Below are positions 12,641-23,164 of a stretch of 64,000 bases of DNA, piece after piece. The stretch lies in the NCBI GenBank assembly GCA_000507305.1, contig DF239301.1, positions 15,358 to 79,357 of the forward strand, given 5' to 3'. The first letter of the stretch is position 1, and the number at the start of each line of letters is the position of its first letter. The notes below the pieces were generated by a model, which worked only from the letters and a program-made list of their open reading frames with translations, did not search any database and was not told the origin of the DNA. The stretch comes from Breviolum minutum Mf 1.05b.01 (lineage: Eukaryota > Sar > Dinophyceae > Suessiales > Symbiodiniaceae). Both the position numbers and the translations under genes were made by a program.

Positions 12641-13050
12641 ATTTAATAGGTGAGATAAGTGGATGACGAATTCTATGGGGATGAAATGATAAACCATGGT
12701 TTTTCTAAGATAAGGATTCTGCAATTGTCCGATATTAGGGAGCCTAGGAATAAACCTAACTAGGATATCTTGAAATATGTAACTACACATTGTACTTTTT
12801 ATGTTTTTCGGGGTTACATGTTGGGGTTACAACCCAATTTCTATGAGGGACAGTTCAACCATCTGGGTAATCGCTAATGGTAAAGACCCTCGCTACTGGG
12901 CTGGTACTTCGTAAATTGATTATTTCACCCCTGAAGAGGGACCATTTTAAAACGAGATTTCATCTTACAACCATCAATTTTTAAAGGATATGTTCGTTTT
13001 CAGGGAAAATTACTCCTTTAACAAAAACCATGCATGCACCCCACATCTAC

Positions 13051-13164
13051 CCACAACCACCGCCAATACTTCCAAGTCTGTGTTTTTTTCGAGCAACTGA
13101 TCCGACTCTTGTCCACAAAGGATTCCAATTCTCTTCGGGGCAACGTCTCCATCAAGAACATGAC
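13051..13164 (-). CDS. Exon candidate, 37 codons
   Basis: Acceptor ACCGATTAG| at 13,165 and donor GTGG|GTAGATG at 13,050 bracket a frame reading HVLDGDVAPKRIGILCGQE then LLEKNTDLEVLAVVV. It starts and ends inside codons (2 nt at the 5' end, 1 nt at the 3' end). It lies 3' of the large gene's stop, so it belongs to a different transcript. Family unknown. Confidence 0.45.
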
Positions 13165-13951
13165 CTAATCGGTGTGTTCGGAAAAAATCACCTTCAATCA
13201 GCCATCAACGTGTTTTTCCACAACAAGACATTGTTGGTAACGTAGGTGGGGTAATTTGACACCTAAAAACTTTAGATGTGTTCAAGTCATGAAATACAGT
13301 TTTTACAACGTTATTTCATGTACCTGGTAAACCTGATGTCCACTCTTTATCGACCTGAATTGAAAAGATAAATCTTTTGTCGTTTTTGGGAAAATGTACG
13401 ACCATACATGGGAATGATCAACCCATGGAAACCACGAACGGTTTTTAACGACCTTGCCCCCGGGATAGCAACATATGGTCAAATATGTCATGTTATCACA
13501 TCATCATATATAGTGGCAAAAATGTCACAAATCATCAGAAATAGGTTGCGATTTGCAGTGTTTTTTATTCTGTACAATGGGTTAAGTGAATTATGTTCAA
13601 CAGCCAGTATATGCATTTTGAAGGACAATTAGAGAAGTAAGCACATTCAGAATGCCAATCTTGATTGAACCACTCTATCCAGTATATATCCTTGAAGAAG
13701 AAGCAGCCCCTATATAAAAACACAAGTACAGAATCTTATATAAATTCGAGTATCGACATGTCCACACTGCCCCCCTTCACCAAAAATCGTCCCAACTTCT
13801 CTCCATTGAAACCGTTTTGATGTTTTGTGCAGTCACACCTGTATACAGTTTCCCGCAGCAATCCCACACTTTTATAGGCAACAATGAGGTGCATATATAC
13901 AGTCATATATAGATTGGCTTAAGTATATATAGTTTCGACAGTGGGATTGCA

Positions 13952-14338
13952 TCAATTCCCCCACACAAGCTGTAACTGCACGCGGTAACGTTCTAACGAC
14001 CTCAGTGCCATCAACCTGGGGCTAACATGACGAGTGATGTAGGCCATTCGGCCCACCATGTCTTCGTCAACCGAACAACTTTCACACAGTATGTTAAGAA
14101 CATACGCTTGCGTCAACTGCACACGCATGCCCCACACACTCTCATGGAACATGTGAAGCTTCGGTTTGAAACTGAACTTCGGCTCTTTGAGCCGGGCTGA
14201 TTCAAACGCTAACCATGCATGGGCCCGAAGAAAGTAATCGCCTGCATTGACAATCCTTTCAGCTTTTGCCTTGGGGATCCACAAATCTGAGTGGTAAAGG
14301 CCCGACATGAACTCGTTCAAGGCAGCCACACCGGATGC
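13952..14338 (-). CDS. Terminal exon, transposase-like C terminus
   Basis: Acceptor CACCTAAG| at 14,339. 128 codons then TGA. Contains FMSGLYHSDLWIPKAKAE, FKPKLHMFHESVWGM and SVDEDMVGRMAYITRHVSP. The acidic E of VDEDMVG is a candidate third catalytic acidic residue of a DDE-type RNase H fold, placed after D-x-x-H in the preceding exon, as in CACTA/Plavaka-type transposases (inference). Joins the 14,565-15,021 exon in phase 0. Confidence 0.85.
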   Translation of the reverse strand, partial: ASGVAALNEFMSGLYHSDLWIPKAKAERIVNAGDYFLRAHAWLAFESARLKEPKFSFKPKLHMFHESVWGMRVQLTQAYVLNILCESCSVDEDMVGRMAYITRHVSPRLMALRSLERYRVQLQLVWGN

Positions 14339-14564
14339 CTTAGGTGAAGACATGTAACAAATAAAATGGATTCTTGTGATGGGGGGGGGGTGATGGTAAA
14401 TCCTTTCAATGACAAAAACAAATCAACCGCATACATATATATATATAATCCACATATCATTATCGTGTTTTTCTGTATATGTATGCCTAGACGAGCCAGG
14501 TGTTCAAGTTTCAGGGGCGAAAAAAATATTTAAACAATTGCCACAAATGCAACCATGAATCAAC

Positions 14565-15021
14565 AAATTTCAATCGGGCATTCGTTTGAAAGCCATGCTT
14601 GTACTTCTCGGATAAATGTTGGAGAAACTGTAATAGATTCACAGTGACAGAGGCCTTGTTCCAGCTTCCGCTGGGTTCATCATTCTTGCCAGAACCACCA
14701 AGTGTATCCTTATCTATTTTGCCAATGTATCGGACTTTCTTGTTGCACTTGCAATACAAAGTGTATAAATGGCTCATATGTTCAAATCGTTGCTCCATGT
14801 TGGTCCCTTCCATCAATGGTAGTGTCAAAACCAATCCACTTGCCACAAAATCTTTGCCGATGCCTAAATGCACTGTGTGCCATATGTCGGGTTTCCAATA
14901 CCGACACTTACCTTGAGGGGACTTGTCCGTGAGTAGGAGTGTAGTCCATGGTGATTCCTCAACCCATGGCTCAGGAAGCAACCTTCTATATGACTCCTGA
15001 ATCATTTCGTCACCACGTTTC
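14565..15021 (-). CDS. Exon, transposase-like core (PDIWHTVHLG)
   Basis: Acceptor TCAATTTCAG| at 15,022, donor AAATTT|GTTGATTC at 14,564. 152 codons. Key stretch KCRYWKPDIWHTVHLGIGKD at about 14,895-14,835. D-I-W-H followed by L-G resembles the second catalytic Asp region (D-x-M-H) of CACTA/Plavaka-like transposases. Further on, NDEPSGSWNKASVTVNLLQF precedes a helical segment. Phases match both neighbours (2 in, 0 out). Confidence 0.85.
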
Positions 15022-15170
15022 CTGAAATTGATCCATGTATAAAGCAACCAGCTTGAAAAGACATATTTATATATATATATCCTGCACAATATTTGTTTTC
15101 GCTTTTGCAAGGTCAAATTGCCATATCCCCCTGCAAAAAAAAATATACTTAACTTTCCGAAACGAGAAAC

Positions 15171-15312
15171 AGATCTTCCCATTCGTAATCGTTTTTGCCA
15201 GCAAGACAACAATGGCAGATCCCTCCTGGTTCCTTTACTGGTTTCCCTGGCTTCGGTTCTGCTCCCACACCTTTGGGCCCACGGCGATAGGAGCGTTCCA
15301 ATTCAGCGCAGT
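15171..15312 (-). CDS. Exon with Cys pair, transposase-like region
   Basis: Acceptor AAGGTAG| at 15,313, donor GATCT|GTTTCTCG at 15,170. Reads CAELERSYRRGPKGVG, then a Pro/Lys linker, then GGICHCCLAGKNDYEWEDL. The C-x2-C in GICHCC could be half of a zinc site. Two nt at each end fit the exons on both sides. Confidence 0.8.
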
Positions 15313-15722
15313 CTACCTTAATCCATGCAGGTATATGTACACAGCAGTGCTATATGGAAAAAACACATGTTATACTGTGTAAGTATATGTTGCTATAGAT
15401 ATATATACAAAACAAACACACATATATAAAGACATGTTGCTGTATTTGACCCCCTGTGCTCACTTGCAAAAAAATGTCCGCATTTGTTATTTAATGAGAT
15501 GTTGTATGTCAATGTAAATATATATACACAACCTGAAACAAATCAAATCAACCCGAAATAAAGATACCATGTTGAAATTGGTCCCTGCCAAGTAAAAGTC
15601 CTTAAATGAGTGATGTGCATGTGTCCAGTGCCACACCTTTCACATGAAACAAAGACAAAACAACACACACATATATAACGGGCGTGTGTATATACGCCCA
15701 GGTGCTAAGTAAGACCAATCAC

Positions 15723-15861
15723 CTTTTTGCCCCAACACGATGGGGTACAAACGGGTAGATCCAATCAAAAAACCGTCCTTTTCTAACATGGCCCAGTCTT
15801 GAGCCAGCATCAGCTGGATGTCTCTAAAAGCAGCTCGACCCTTCGTGGTGTCATAGAACTC
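15723..15861 (-). CDS. Exon, transposase-like region
   Basis: Acceptor ACCTGGGAG| at 15,862, donor AAAAG|GTGATTGG at 15,722. Reads EFYDTTKGRAAFRDIQLMLA, then QDWAMLEKDGFLIGS and RLYPIVLGQK. Phase 0 in, 1 out, matching neighbours. Confidence 0.8.
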
Positions 15862-16056
15862 CTCCCAGGTGAGAGTAATGAGTGAACCATGTTTTTTTTG
15901 GAAACAAACCGTTTATATACAAACAAGCCTTGCCTATAATATATATATCTATATATATGATAAACCCGAACTATGAACAACATCGTTTCTATATATATAT
16001 ATCTTCTTGATGTTTGGACTGTACATCAGCTATATCTTTGCAAATGCTTTGGAAAC

Positions 16057-16557
16057 AATTTCTTTAACATTGATGTCCTTTGGGCAAATGATGGATAGGA
16101 AACGAGTCTGCAGTGCCGTCTTCAAAAAGTTGAGGGGGATGCCCGCTTCAGATACTTCGGAAGTAGGATGCTCGTTGGGTGAATGCCGTGTCCCAAAACC
16201 AATTGGTGATTGGAACCCCACAATCAAAACACCTTTCTTCTTATACGTAGTGCCTTCATCTCCATGTACGAGTATGGGTATACATTTGTCAAGACACGAA
16301 GCCTTTGTGTCACTAAACAATGCATGCCGCGGAAAGACTTTCTTGTAGCGTGACCAAAACAAAGTCAGAAGAGGTTTGGCTTCCTCAACAGATTTCCCTC
16401 CCAAGAGACGATGGGTTTGCTTTGTAAAGGCCATGTGCTTTAAGAAGTCGGAAGGCTTCAACCATGGAAAGTCAGGGATATCACCAATCTTTGATGTGGA
16501 TATCTTCACATTGTAGGTCATTCCATATTTGGCGAATACTTCCGAAACACCATCTTC
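16057..16557 (-). CDS. Exon, transposase-like region with HGDE motif
   Basis: Acceptor CATGTAAG| at 16,558. 167 codons to a candidate donor AAATT|GTTTCC at 16,056; the frame is open a little further to a TAG near 16,030. Contains EEAKPLLTLFWSRYKKVFPR and CIPILVHGDEGTTYKKKGVL. The Asp of HGDE (about 16,258-16,260) is a candidate first catalytic residue of a DDE transposase. Phase 0 on both sides. Confidence 0.8.
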
Positions 16558-16740
16558 CTTACATGACCGATGTCTTTCAGGTTGGAAGAAACTATATGAT
16601 TCCCCAGATTGAAAAACAAACATATAAAAGGTTGAACAACTTTAGTATTAAAAACTTTAAGGTCTAACGCTGTTTCCATCACCCGCCATATGTTTTTGAA
16701 AACCTCACAGACAAAAGGTCTTTAGATGACATCAAGGCAC

Positions 16741-16872
16741 AGAATGGCTGTGAGTGATTCTAGACAATTCCCCTAGCACTCTGCATCGGGGGGCATCACC
16801 ACGACCAAGTAGAGCATCATTCATGTCAGCGACATCAGCAATGGCACTGTTGATGATCTCGGTGCAATGTTC
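16741..16872 (-). CDS. Exon, small helical segment
   Basis: Acceptor CACCATCAG| at 16,873, donor CATTCT|GTGCCTTG at 16,740. Exactly 44 codons: EHCTEIINSAIADVADMNDA, LLGRGDAPRCRVLGELSRIT, HSHS. Phase 0/0. Confidence 0.75.
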
Positions 16873-17119
16873 CTGATGGTGGTTGCATCTGATGTATGAG
16901 TTTTACCCCAATTTGAGTTACATGAGTCTTTGCTGTAAACCTTTTTGTTTTTCTTATACACGTCTAAGCCTCCCAATTCATATAAACAAAAAAGGTGTAC
17001 AGCAAGACTCAAGGAACAAACTTGTCTCCTAGGATGTCTAAATCACATATGATGCATTCTGGTATATTCAGTTTTGCAATGAAATCCAGTATATATAGAA
17101 AAAAGTGGGGTCATTTCCA

Positions 17120-17260
17120 ACACCGCTGGATGATATGCAGCCATGGTTCACCACGGCTGTAGAGCCAAGCCAATCGCCTTGCCTTCCGTGAGGGACCTGG
17201 CATGGAGAGATTTGAGCTTCGGGAGAAACTTTAAAACGGGTCAACCTCTCATTTTGCCCA
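17120..17260 (-). CDS. Possible exon, frame unresolved
   Basis: GC rises here, and two minus-strand frames stay open: LPKLKSLHARSLTEGKAIGL, and SPEAQISPCQVPHGRQGDW. No in-phase joins could be fixed. It may be skipped, since 17,826 and 16,872 already join in phase 0. Confidence 0.25.
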
Positions 17261-17789
17261 GGGGATGAATATAAGATATATAAATGCAGCTTCATTTTTC
17301 AAGATCGAATGTGTTAGCCTTGGAATGGAACACAAATATTCAATGATAGGTTGTTATTCAGCCACTTCTTGGATTTTTTCACTCGTTGCCATTGCTTTTT
17401 CTTGACTTGATCGGTTTGTTTCACATAGTCAGCTTACAACAGGCATGCTCACACGGCTGTAACCCCAAGACATCAATGCTCATGAACCACTGTTGGGTTC
17501 TCACTGATGTTTCTCAGCTATGTGTAAATGCCACCCAAGCTTCAAAATCAAGATTTGAGTCAGTCAAAACACAAAGCCACCCATGAACAAAGAGCCATTG
17601 GGTAAGCACAGGAGCGTATATATGCTTGAAGTTTCTGTGTAAAGGTCAATTGGATCAATCTTCACTTGGGAACGAAAAACCTAAACAAAGAAACACAATA
17701 TATTTTTGTAGTGTATATATACAAAAGGGGCTCAATGATCATTTAGGGTGATGGACTCTGGTCAACACCACCTGTGTGCCTTGTGAGAC

Positions 17790-18199
17790 CTACGATCGCC
17801 TTCGTTTGGTTGCTCCTTTCTCAACCTTGGCCTTCTTGGTCCCCCCTGCTTTTTCCTCATGCTTGCCTTCCTCCTGATCATTTTCCTCATCCTTTTCGTC
17901 CTGATCCTTGTTGGCACGTCCCTTCCGCTTTTTGATTGCATTGCTCTTGGCCTTGGCCTTGCTTCGTTCCTCCTTTGCCTCATCATCTTCCTTCTCCTTA
18001 TCTTCCTTCTCCTTTCCTTCCTTCTCTTTTTGTTCCTTTGCCTTCTTAGCCTTGACAATGTCTTTCTTCAATCGCTTGAATTTCACTTCAAGGCTCAGCA
18101 GCTCAGAACAAGGTTCTTTGACCTTCTTCTTCTCACTATCGATTGATCGGGCCAACCTGGGCTGGGTACGGCACATGTATGCAAATATCTGTGAAGAAC
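17790..18199 (-). CDS. Exon, Lys/Glu-rich coiled-coil segment
   Basis: Acceptor ACATGATACAG| at 18,200. Starts SSQIFAYMCRTQPRLARS, then a long charged stretch with repeated KEKEDKEKEDDE and KKRKGRANKDQDEKDE. Likely a coiled coil or nuclear basic tail. It either ends at TAG 17,790 (KRRRS) or is spliced at GCCAAG|GTTGAG (17,826/17,825), which joins the 16,872 exon in phase 0. A stop here would separate the transposase-like part as its own gene. Confidence 0.75.
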
Positions 18200-18390
18200 C
18201 TGTATCATGTGTAAATTAAATAGGACATTTTTCCAAAACAAGAAGTCTGTATATATTTGTATACGTCCATGTTTTTTCAAGTAAGCTGTACAGCTATATG
18301 CTTTTCCGTGCATGAAGGTCGATGCATTGAAGAATGCGCTCCACTGATTTGAATGCATACTCTCTTAAGATGATTTGAATTTGTTGTTAC

Positions 18391-18498
18391 TGGGTCTTTG
18401 GAAGGACCTATGGACACAATAAGTCATATATGGGCCGTCTTCAGATCCCTTTGGGACCGATTCTCCACCAGGCCGTTCGTTCTTCAGACCAGGCTGTC
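18391..18498 (-). CDS. Exon, end of GIY-YIG-like domain
   Basis: Acceptor CAGCCTAG| at 18,499, donor AGACCCA|GTAACA at 18,390. Reads QPGLKNERPGGESVPKGSED then GPYMTYCVHRSFQRPS. Joins both neighbours in phase (2 nt in, 1 nt out). Confidence 0.8.
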
Positions 18499-18637
18499 CT
18501 AGGCTGATCTTTAAAGAGTTCAAAGAATCCAAATCCAAAAAGGCAAACAGGGGTTGCAAGGTGGACCACCAACCCCCACAAAACCAAAAGACCCAAAAGA
18601 TGATTTGAAAAATCAATAAGATTCCCAGTCTAGTTAC

Positions 18638-19113
18638 CTTGAAGTAGTGCAATCAATGCTGCTTCCAGGAAGGCAGGTGACATGGGCTCACTTGCACAGT
18701 ACAAAACTGTTAGCTGTTCCCATCGATCTTTGCTTCTTGTATATCCATAGGTGCTGTGATCCCAACGATACTCAGGATTGTGTGTGAATCCGATTTTGAT
18801 TGTAGCAGGCTGGTTCTTCTCGAGGATTTTCTTGACAACCCCAAATGCATGTTTAATCACCACTCCAGCAACAGCATTCCGAGGGGGTAGATTGTAGGCC
18901 AAACAAGGGTGGAATTCAATGGCCTTGAAGCAATCACGGGTTCTTCCCAAACAAAGTGTTGTAGTATCCAACCGGTTTTCCCAATGCTTTCCACACCCAA
19001 TCTCCGGAATTTGCTCCTGTGCTGAGGTTGATGTACTTGGTGAGGGCAAGGAAGTTGGAACACTCAGTGCCTGTGGGATGGGAAGCCATTTCGTATTCCT
19101 CGACATGATCAAC
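18638..19113 (-). CDS. Exon, GIY-YIG nuclease-like domain
   Basis: Ends at a clear donor, CTTCAAG|GTAACT (18,638/18,637); the 5' boundary near 19,113 is less certain. After a Ser/Pro/Thr-rich lead it reads TRDCFKAIEFHPCLAYNLPP, PRNAVAGVVIKHAFGVVKKI, then ATIKIGFTHNPEYRW and PMSPAFLEAALIALLQ. K-I-G-F-T in a strand, an Arg in the next helix (YRW) and a Glu in FLEAALI are where a GIY-YIG endonuclease has its Y-V-G, Arg and Glu. Assigned by pattern only, so nuclease activity is unproven. Confidence 0.8.
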
Positions 19114-19299
19114 AAATTGTTTCATCATTTTCAACTCCAGAAAAATATGTATATATATATATATTGGTTGAATGAACATTTCCCTGAGGAAAGATGTTTG
19201 TGATATATGCAGTTGTTCGCCTTCAGTCTTCTCGGATCTTTGAAGTGTGTGGGGTTTTGGCAGGGGGATGATTTTTTTGGAATCAATATTCTTCAAAAC

Positions 19300-19375
19300 A
19301 AGGTGCTTGACGATTGTAGTCAATGAGTTCCCGTAGCCAAAGCTCTTCTTCGCTGGGCTTCAACCCAGCCAACAT
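19300..19375 (-). CDS. Short exon candidate, acidic helix
   Basis: Open frame MLAGLKPSEEELWLRELIDY then NRQAPC. Candidate donor CACCTT|GTTTTG. The 5' splice boundary is unclear (AG choices around 19,345-19,355), and phases to the neighbours are not fixed. Confidence 0.45.
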
Positions 19376-19583
19376 TGAGGTATAGTGGACAAAAAAAAAT
19401 CGTCAACCCCACCACAGTCTACCCAGTAAGCCAAGCTGCCAAAACAAGAAAAACAATTTCACTTTTCCAACAATTTGAGTCTATATGTTTCTTGTAAGTC
19501 GAACTCCATCTTGTGCAAATGATGTTGACAATGATGTTGGCCCTATAACATCTATAAAACCTTAAATTTTTTTTCATCAGAAC

Positions 19584-19723
19584 CTGGAACAAGTAACTCA
19601 GCAAGTTTGGGGTCTTTGGGGTTCTTGTCCAACTCGTCCAATTTGATCTCCGTGACGATGGACGCAAGTTTCTTGAAACTGGCACTCAACTTCTCAACTT
19701 CTCTCTCAAAGTCACTGGCCAGC
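19584..19723 (-). CDS. Exon, helical segment
   Basis: Acceptor AGCTGAAG| at 19,724, donor TTCCAG|GTTCTG at 19,583. Reads LASDFEREVEKLSASFKKLA, SIVTEIKLDELDKNPKDPKL, AELLVP. Amphipathic, heptad-like. The upstream join is uncertain. Confidence 0.65.
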
Positions 19724-19748
19724 CTTCAGCTGAACTGGAGCTGACCCA

Positions 19749-19815
19749 TGATGATGATGATGATGATGAAGTTGATGTTGATGTTGATGTTGATGATGAT
19801 GATGATGATGATGAT
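19749..19815. repeat. (GAT)n trinucleotide repeat
   Basis: About 22 GAT/GTT-type trinucleotides in an intron of the large gene. Confidence 0.9.
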
Positions 19816-19982
19816 GGAAACTGATGGAACCTTTAAAAAGCCTATACAACCCTGTTATCCATCTTTTGAAACGGACTCCCCACAGTAGAATGGAATCTGA
19901 TTCTTTTACATACGGAGGTTTTGCATGCAGCTATGCAGCTTAAGGTTTGAGTAAGTGAACAACACCCAAAGACCCATGAAGT

Positions 19983-20183
19983 TCAGAAAAGATTCAGAAG
20001 GAAACGATCCTTTGGAGGGGGGTTCTCGTCATCCCTCAAGACCTCCACCATCTCATAAACACTGCTCATCCGACTGTTCAAGGAGTCCATGAATTTCTCC
20101 AAGTCCGGCAACACCTCCAACCATGCACAGCATGGTTGGTGTATGGCAAGAGGCCCCAGATTGTGTTTTAAAAATGGGGCCAA
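19983..20183 (-). CDS. Exon candidate, helical segment
   Basis: Strong acceptor CATTTTTACAG| at 20,184. Open frame LAPFLKHNLGPLAIHQPCCA, WLEVLPDLEKFMDSLNSRMS, SVYEMVEVLRDDENPPPKDR then LLNLF and TGA. The stop may lie beyond a donor (GATC|GTTTCC), as more coding exons follow. Confidence 0.6.
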   Translation of the reverse strand: MAPFLKHNLGPLAIHQPCCAWLEVLPDLEKFMDSLNSRMSSVYEMVEVLRDDENPPPKDRFLLNLF

Positions 20184-20422
20184 CTGTAAAAATGAAAAGA
20201 GAAACCATGATAGACTCTTAATTGGAAAACCACATCGGAAAGGATCTTGAAAGATATATTCTTTTTATTTGTGATATATTTCTTTATATTATATATATAG
20301 CATAAACTATATGACATGTCGATATCGTTCACCCACAGTCACATGAAATCATTTTCAACAAATGTTTCAGGTATAAATTTGCAGAGACCATCTCTCTCTA
20401 TATATTTTATATATACATAAAC

Positions 20423-20549
20423 CTTGAAGGAAAACGGGCCCGTTCCCAGGAACCTTCTCCCCCAAGATTTCCGGTTCTGGTTTCGTCTCATTGTCAGACT
20501 TGTCATCAAAGCCTTTGGGACCTTGTGGTGCGCTGGTTGAAGTGATATC
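20423..20549 (-). CDS. Exon, Pro/Glu-rich linker
   Basis: Acceptor GAAATTAAG| at 20,550, donor TTCAAG|GTTTATG at 20,422. Reads DITSTSAPQGPKGFDDKSDN then ETKPEPEILGEKVPGNGPVF. Phase 0 in. Confidence 0.75.
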
Positions 20550-20692
20550 CTTAATTTCCACAAGATGCCAGAAGGGGATTGGTTGAAAAACAAAAGCCAT
20601 CTATAGACCTTTATAGCTTGAGACTCAGCATTTTCCATCCAAAAAATAGTCTGGAAAAAACTATATAAAATAGATATATTCAGTCTAAGGAC

Positions 20693-20801
20693 TTCCATCT
20701 CAGTGGATTCAACCTGTTTGGTGAGATCGGATTTTTTGATCTTCACCGTCGTTTCATCCTCAACGAAGAACTCTTCAACTGTCTCATCATACTTCCATTG
20801 C
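20693..20801 (-). CDS. Exon, acidic segment
   Basis: Acceptor CACCCAAG| at 20,802, donor ATGGAA|GTCCTTAG at 20,692. Reads QWKYDETVEEFFVEDETTVK then IKKSDLTKQVESTEME. Completes the Arg split from the previous exon (CG|G). Confidence 0.8.
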
Positions 20802-20912
20802 CTTGGGTGTGTCAGCAACTTTTTCTGTTGTCGGCGAAGTGCAAAAGATTGAATGATTTTAGATGAATCATGATGAATCCCAAGTGGCACAAGTTTGGAA
20901 GGGCCAAGATAC

Positions 20913-20969
20913 CGGACCAAGCACTGGGGAAACCGGCGGCAATATGCACATATCGCCTTCACGGAACTC
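20913..20969 (-). CDS. Small exon, RRFP motif
   Basis: Acceptor GATCCTAAG| at 20,970, donor GTCCG|GTATCTTGG at 20,912. Eighteen codons, SSVKAICAYCRRFPQCLV, in phase with both neighbours. Confidence 0.8.
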
Positions 20970-21088
20970 CTTAGGATCGAAAGGACAGACCATGCCAACC
21001 CTTGGTGGTCAAGAAGGTATATATTCAAATTTAAAAAACAAGTGATTGAAATGATTGAAAGACTTGATCAATTGAATTGAGAAACAAC

Positions 21089-21201
21089 GTCCATTCACCA
21101 CTCTGTTTCATTTTCTCCTCTGTCAACCATTTTCCAGTTACTTCTTGTTCCCGGGACGACATTCGTTCACGTACGACAACGACACGTGTAAGAAATTCTC
21201 C
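21089..21201 (-). CDS. Exon, basic/acidic helical segment
   Basis: Acceptor ACCCTGAG| at 21,202, donor TGGAC|GTTGTTTC at 21,088. Reads GEFLTRVVVVRERMSSREQE then VTGKWLTEEKMKQSGEW. In phase on both sides. Confidence 0.75.
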
Positions 21202-21351
21202 CTCAGGGTTTCAGATGGTTTGATATATATATATATATATCATATATATAAATCTATAGGAAAGTGTACATCACATGGTGTTCCAATCTTCATTTGTTTT
21301 ACCAAAACACACCCTTTTGTGAAAAAGAAGTTGTCCTATGTTTGGCCCAAC

Positions 21352-21552
21352 CCTCGCCTTGACCTTGTTGTAACTAGACTTCTGGCTCCCATGCTTCTGG
21401 ATAGCTTCACATAAAGCTATTTCTAATGCCTCTCGGCGGGCACCGCCCGCCTTATAGTCATCAAAGGTTTGGGTGTCTACATGGGACTTCCCACTGGCTT
21501 TGCGCTCACATAACCGGCGTAATCTCATACGGAGGGCATCGGCACCCAACAC
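21352..21552 (-). CDS. Exon, VLGADALRMRLRRLC block
   Basis: Acceptor TTTATAAG| at 21,553, donor GCGAGG|GTTGGG at 21,351. 67 codons: VLGADALRMRLRRLCERKAS, GKSHVDTQTFDDYKAGGARR, EALEIALCEAIQKHGSQKSS, YNKVKAR. Phase 0/0. The block resembles a recurrent dinoflagellate repeat I recall; function unknown. Confidence 0.85.
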
Positions 21553-21734
21553 CTTATAAACATATGCGAGACGCAGAAATGTGTATGGTGAGGTCAAAGG
21601 CAAATAAAGAATTATAATGTTCTTGTCACTTTTATGTGGTATATAAATATATATATGGTATATATATATATATGAATACATGGCGGGGTCCGAAAAAGAT
21701 GTATACCAAAATGTTGTTTTTGCCACCAGGGAAC

Positions 21735-22064
21735 AGCTTTGCCATCCGGGGTGACGATGGTGTCATCTTCCACAGGTTCCCCAGTACTCTTTGAACCCTT
21801 GGGATCTGGTTTGTTCACTTTCTTGGGTGAAGACTTGGGAGATGGTTGGACACTCTCATGAGGTGATGCTCTCTCCGTGGATGATAGCTGACCCTCCAAA
21901 AACTCGATTCTCTCCAAAGCCTTCTGTAAAAGGCCCCGGTCATCTTCACTTAGGCTATCTCGTTGGACCGACTTCTTGGGCAATTCACGAGGAGTGGCAA
22001 CCGGGGTGTGGGCTGCACTCGTTGCTGCCGAGGATGCTAACATTGAACGAACCTCTTGAGATTC
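21735..22064 (-). CDS. Exon, Ser/Pro/Lys linker with short coiled coil
   Basis: Acceptor AAATCTAAG| at 22,065, donor AAAGCT|GTTCCC at 21,734. 110 codons including LSEDDRGLLQKALERIEFLE (coiled-coil-like), SPKSSPKKVNKPDPKGSKS and DDTIVTPDGKA. Phase 0/0. Confidence 0.8.
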
Positions 22065-22389
22065 CTTAGATTTAAGATGTCAGAATTGTGGCAATCTATT
22101 CCATCAGTGGTGCATATGGCACATAGTGATACGGTGATACAAGTTGTTCATTCATGGGGTGATCATCGCTGTCCATATGAATGATGAACAAAACCCACAT
22201 ATATAGGAGAATATGTGTTGCTGAGATAAAGGCCACATTCTCATACATCCCCCTGGGTGCAGTTTGTTTTCCCAGAAAACCCTGCCCTCACATCATATTT
22301 TCATGGAATTTTATGTGGTTTAAGATCATTATGATGTATACATGTTTCTTAAATAACCTATATATCACCGCAAAAACCAAACAAGAAAC

Positions 22390-22497
22390 TGCTGGAACTG
22401 TGTCTGGAAGTTCTGTCTCACCAGGAGGGCTGGCCACAGCAGAAGCGAGTCCTTCTCCACGAGGTGCGGCAGCTTCACGGGAATCTGCTGGGGCAAC
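22390..22497 (-). CDS. Exon, Ala/Pro-rich linker
   Basis: Textbook acceptor TTTTCCAG| at 22,498, donor CCAGCA|GTTTCTTG at 22,389. 36 codons: VAPADSREAAAPRGEGLASA then VASPPGETELPDTVPA. Phase 0/0. Confidence 0.8.
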
Positions 22498-22605
22498 CTG
22501 GAAAACAAATCAAAAGGTGGAATACGATCAGGACATCTAAATACCAAAGCAGCCAATCCTACACCATCTAAACTTCATCGGTTATCACAATCGCAATCAG
22601 GGAAC

Positions 22606-22740
22606 AGGTGGATGAGGAGGATCCTTGGGTTCTTGCTTGATCTTTACTTTGCCATCTGCACTGTGCATTTGCTTCATGGTAGCAGCCAGACCCTTAAGCT
22701 CCTGCCGCCACATGGGTGGGCAAGAACCATTTAACGATTG
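22606..22740 (-). CDS. Exon, helical to Pro-rich segment
   Basis: Acceptor GAAAAG| at 22,741, donor CCACCT|GTTCCC at 22,605. 45 codons: QSLNGSCPPMWRQELKGLAA, TMKQMHSADGKVKIKQEPKD, PPHPP. IKQEP resembles a SUMO-acceptor consensus. Phase 0/0. Confidence 0.75.
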
Positions 22741-23164
22741 CTTTTCAGAACCGTTCAAGGTGTTTACCAATATTTTGCATTTGTTTGCAAGCAGGTTCCA
22801 TTTAAATAAACAATGAAGCATCTATAGTCTATATATATCCTCATTCCACAATGGTTAGTTAATCCAACATCACCGGACAGTTTTACACATGTTTGATTTT
22901 AATCAAAGCTTCTGAATCTATAAAAAACGGAAAATCCAGCGATGCACCATGTAAGAAGTTGGTTACCCAACAAAAGCATTCCATGTACAGAAACTATAGG
23001 AGGGTTCAGAGAAGAACTCATCTATAAATATAATATATATCATACTATATAGCAGGATCGATAGACAGTTTAGATCCAACAGAAAAGAACACATATCATA
23101 TAAGATCGATGTAAATATGTTTAAGCGCATTTTTACACGGCATGTGTCCACATTATAGTATACT

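Noticed and set aside
17859-18219. Hydrophobic Leu/Phe-rich plus-strand frames resembling membrane proteins
   Set aside because: Antisense shadows of the Lys/Glu-rich minus-strand exon 17,790-18,199.
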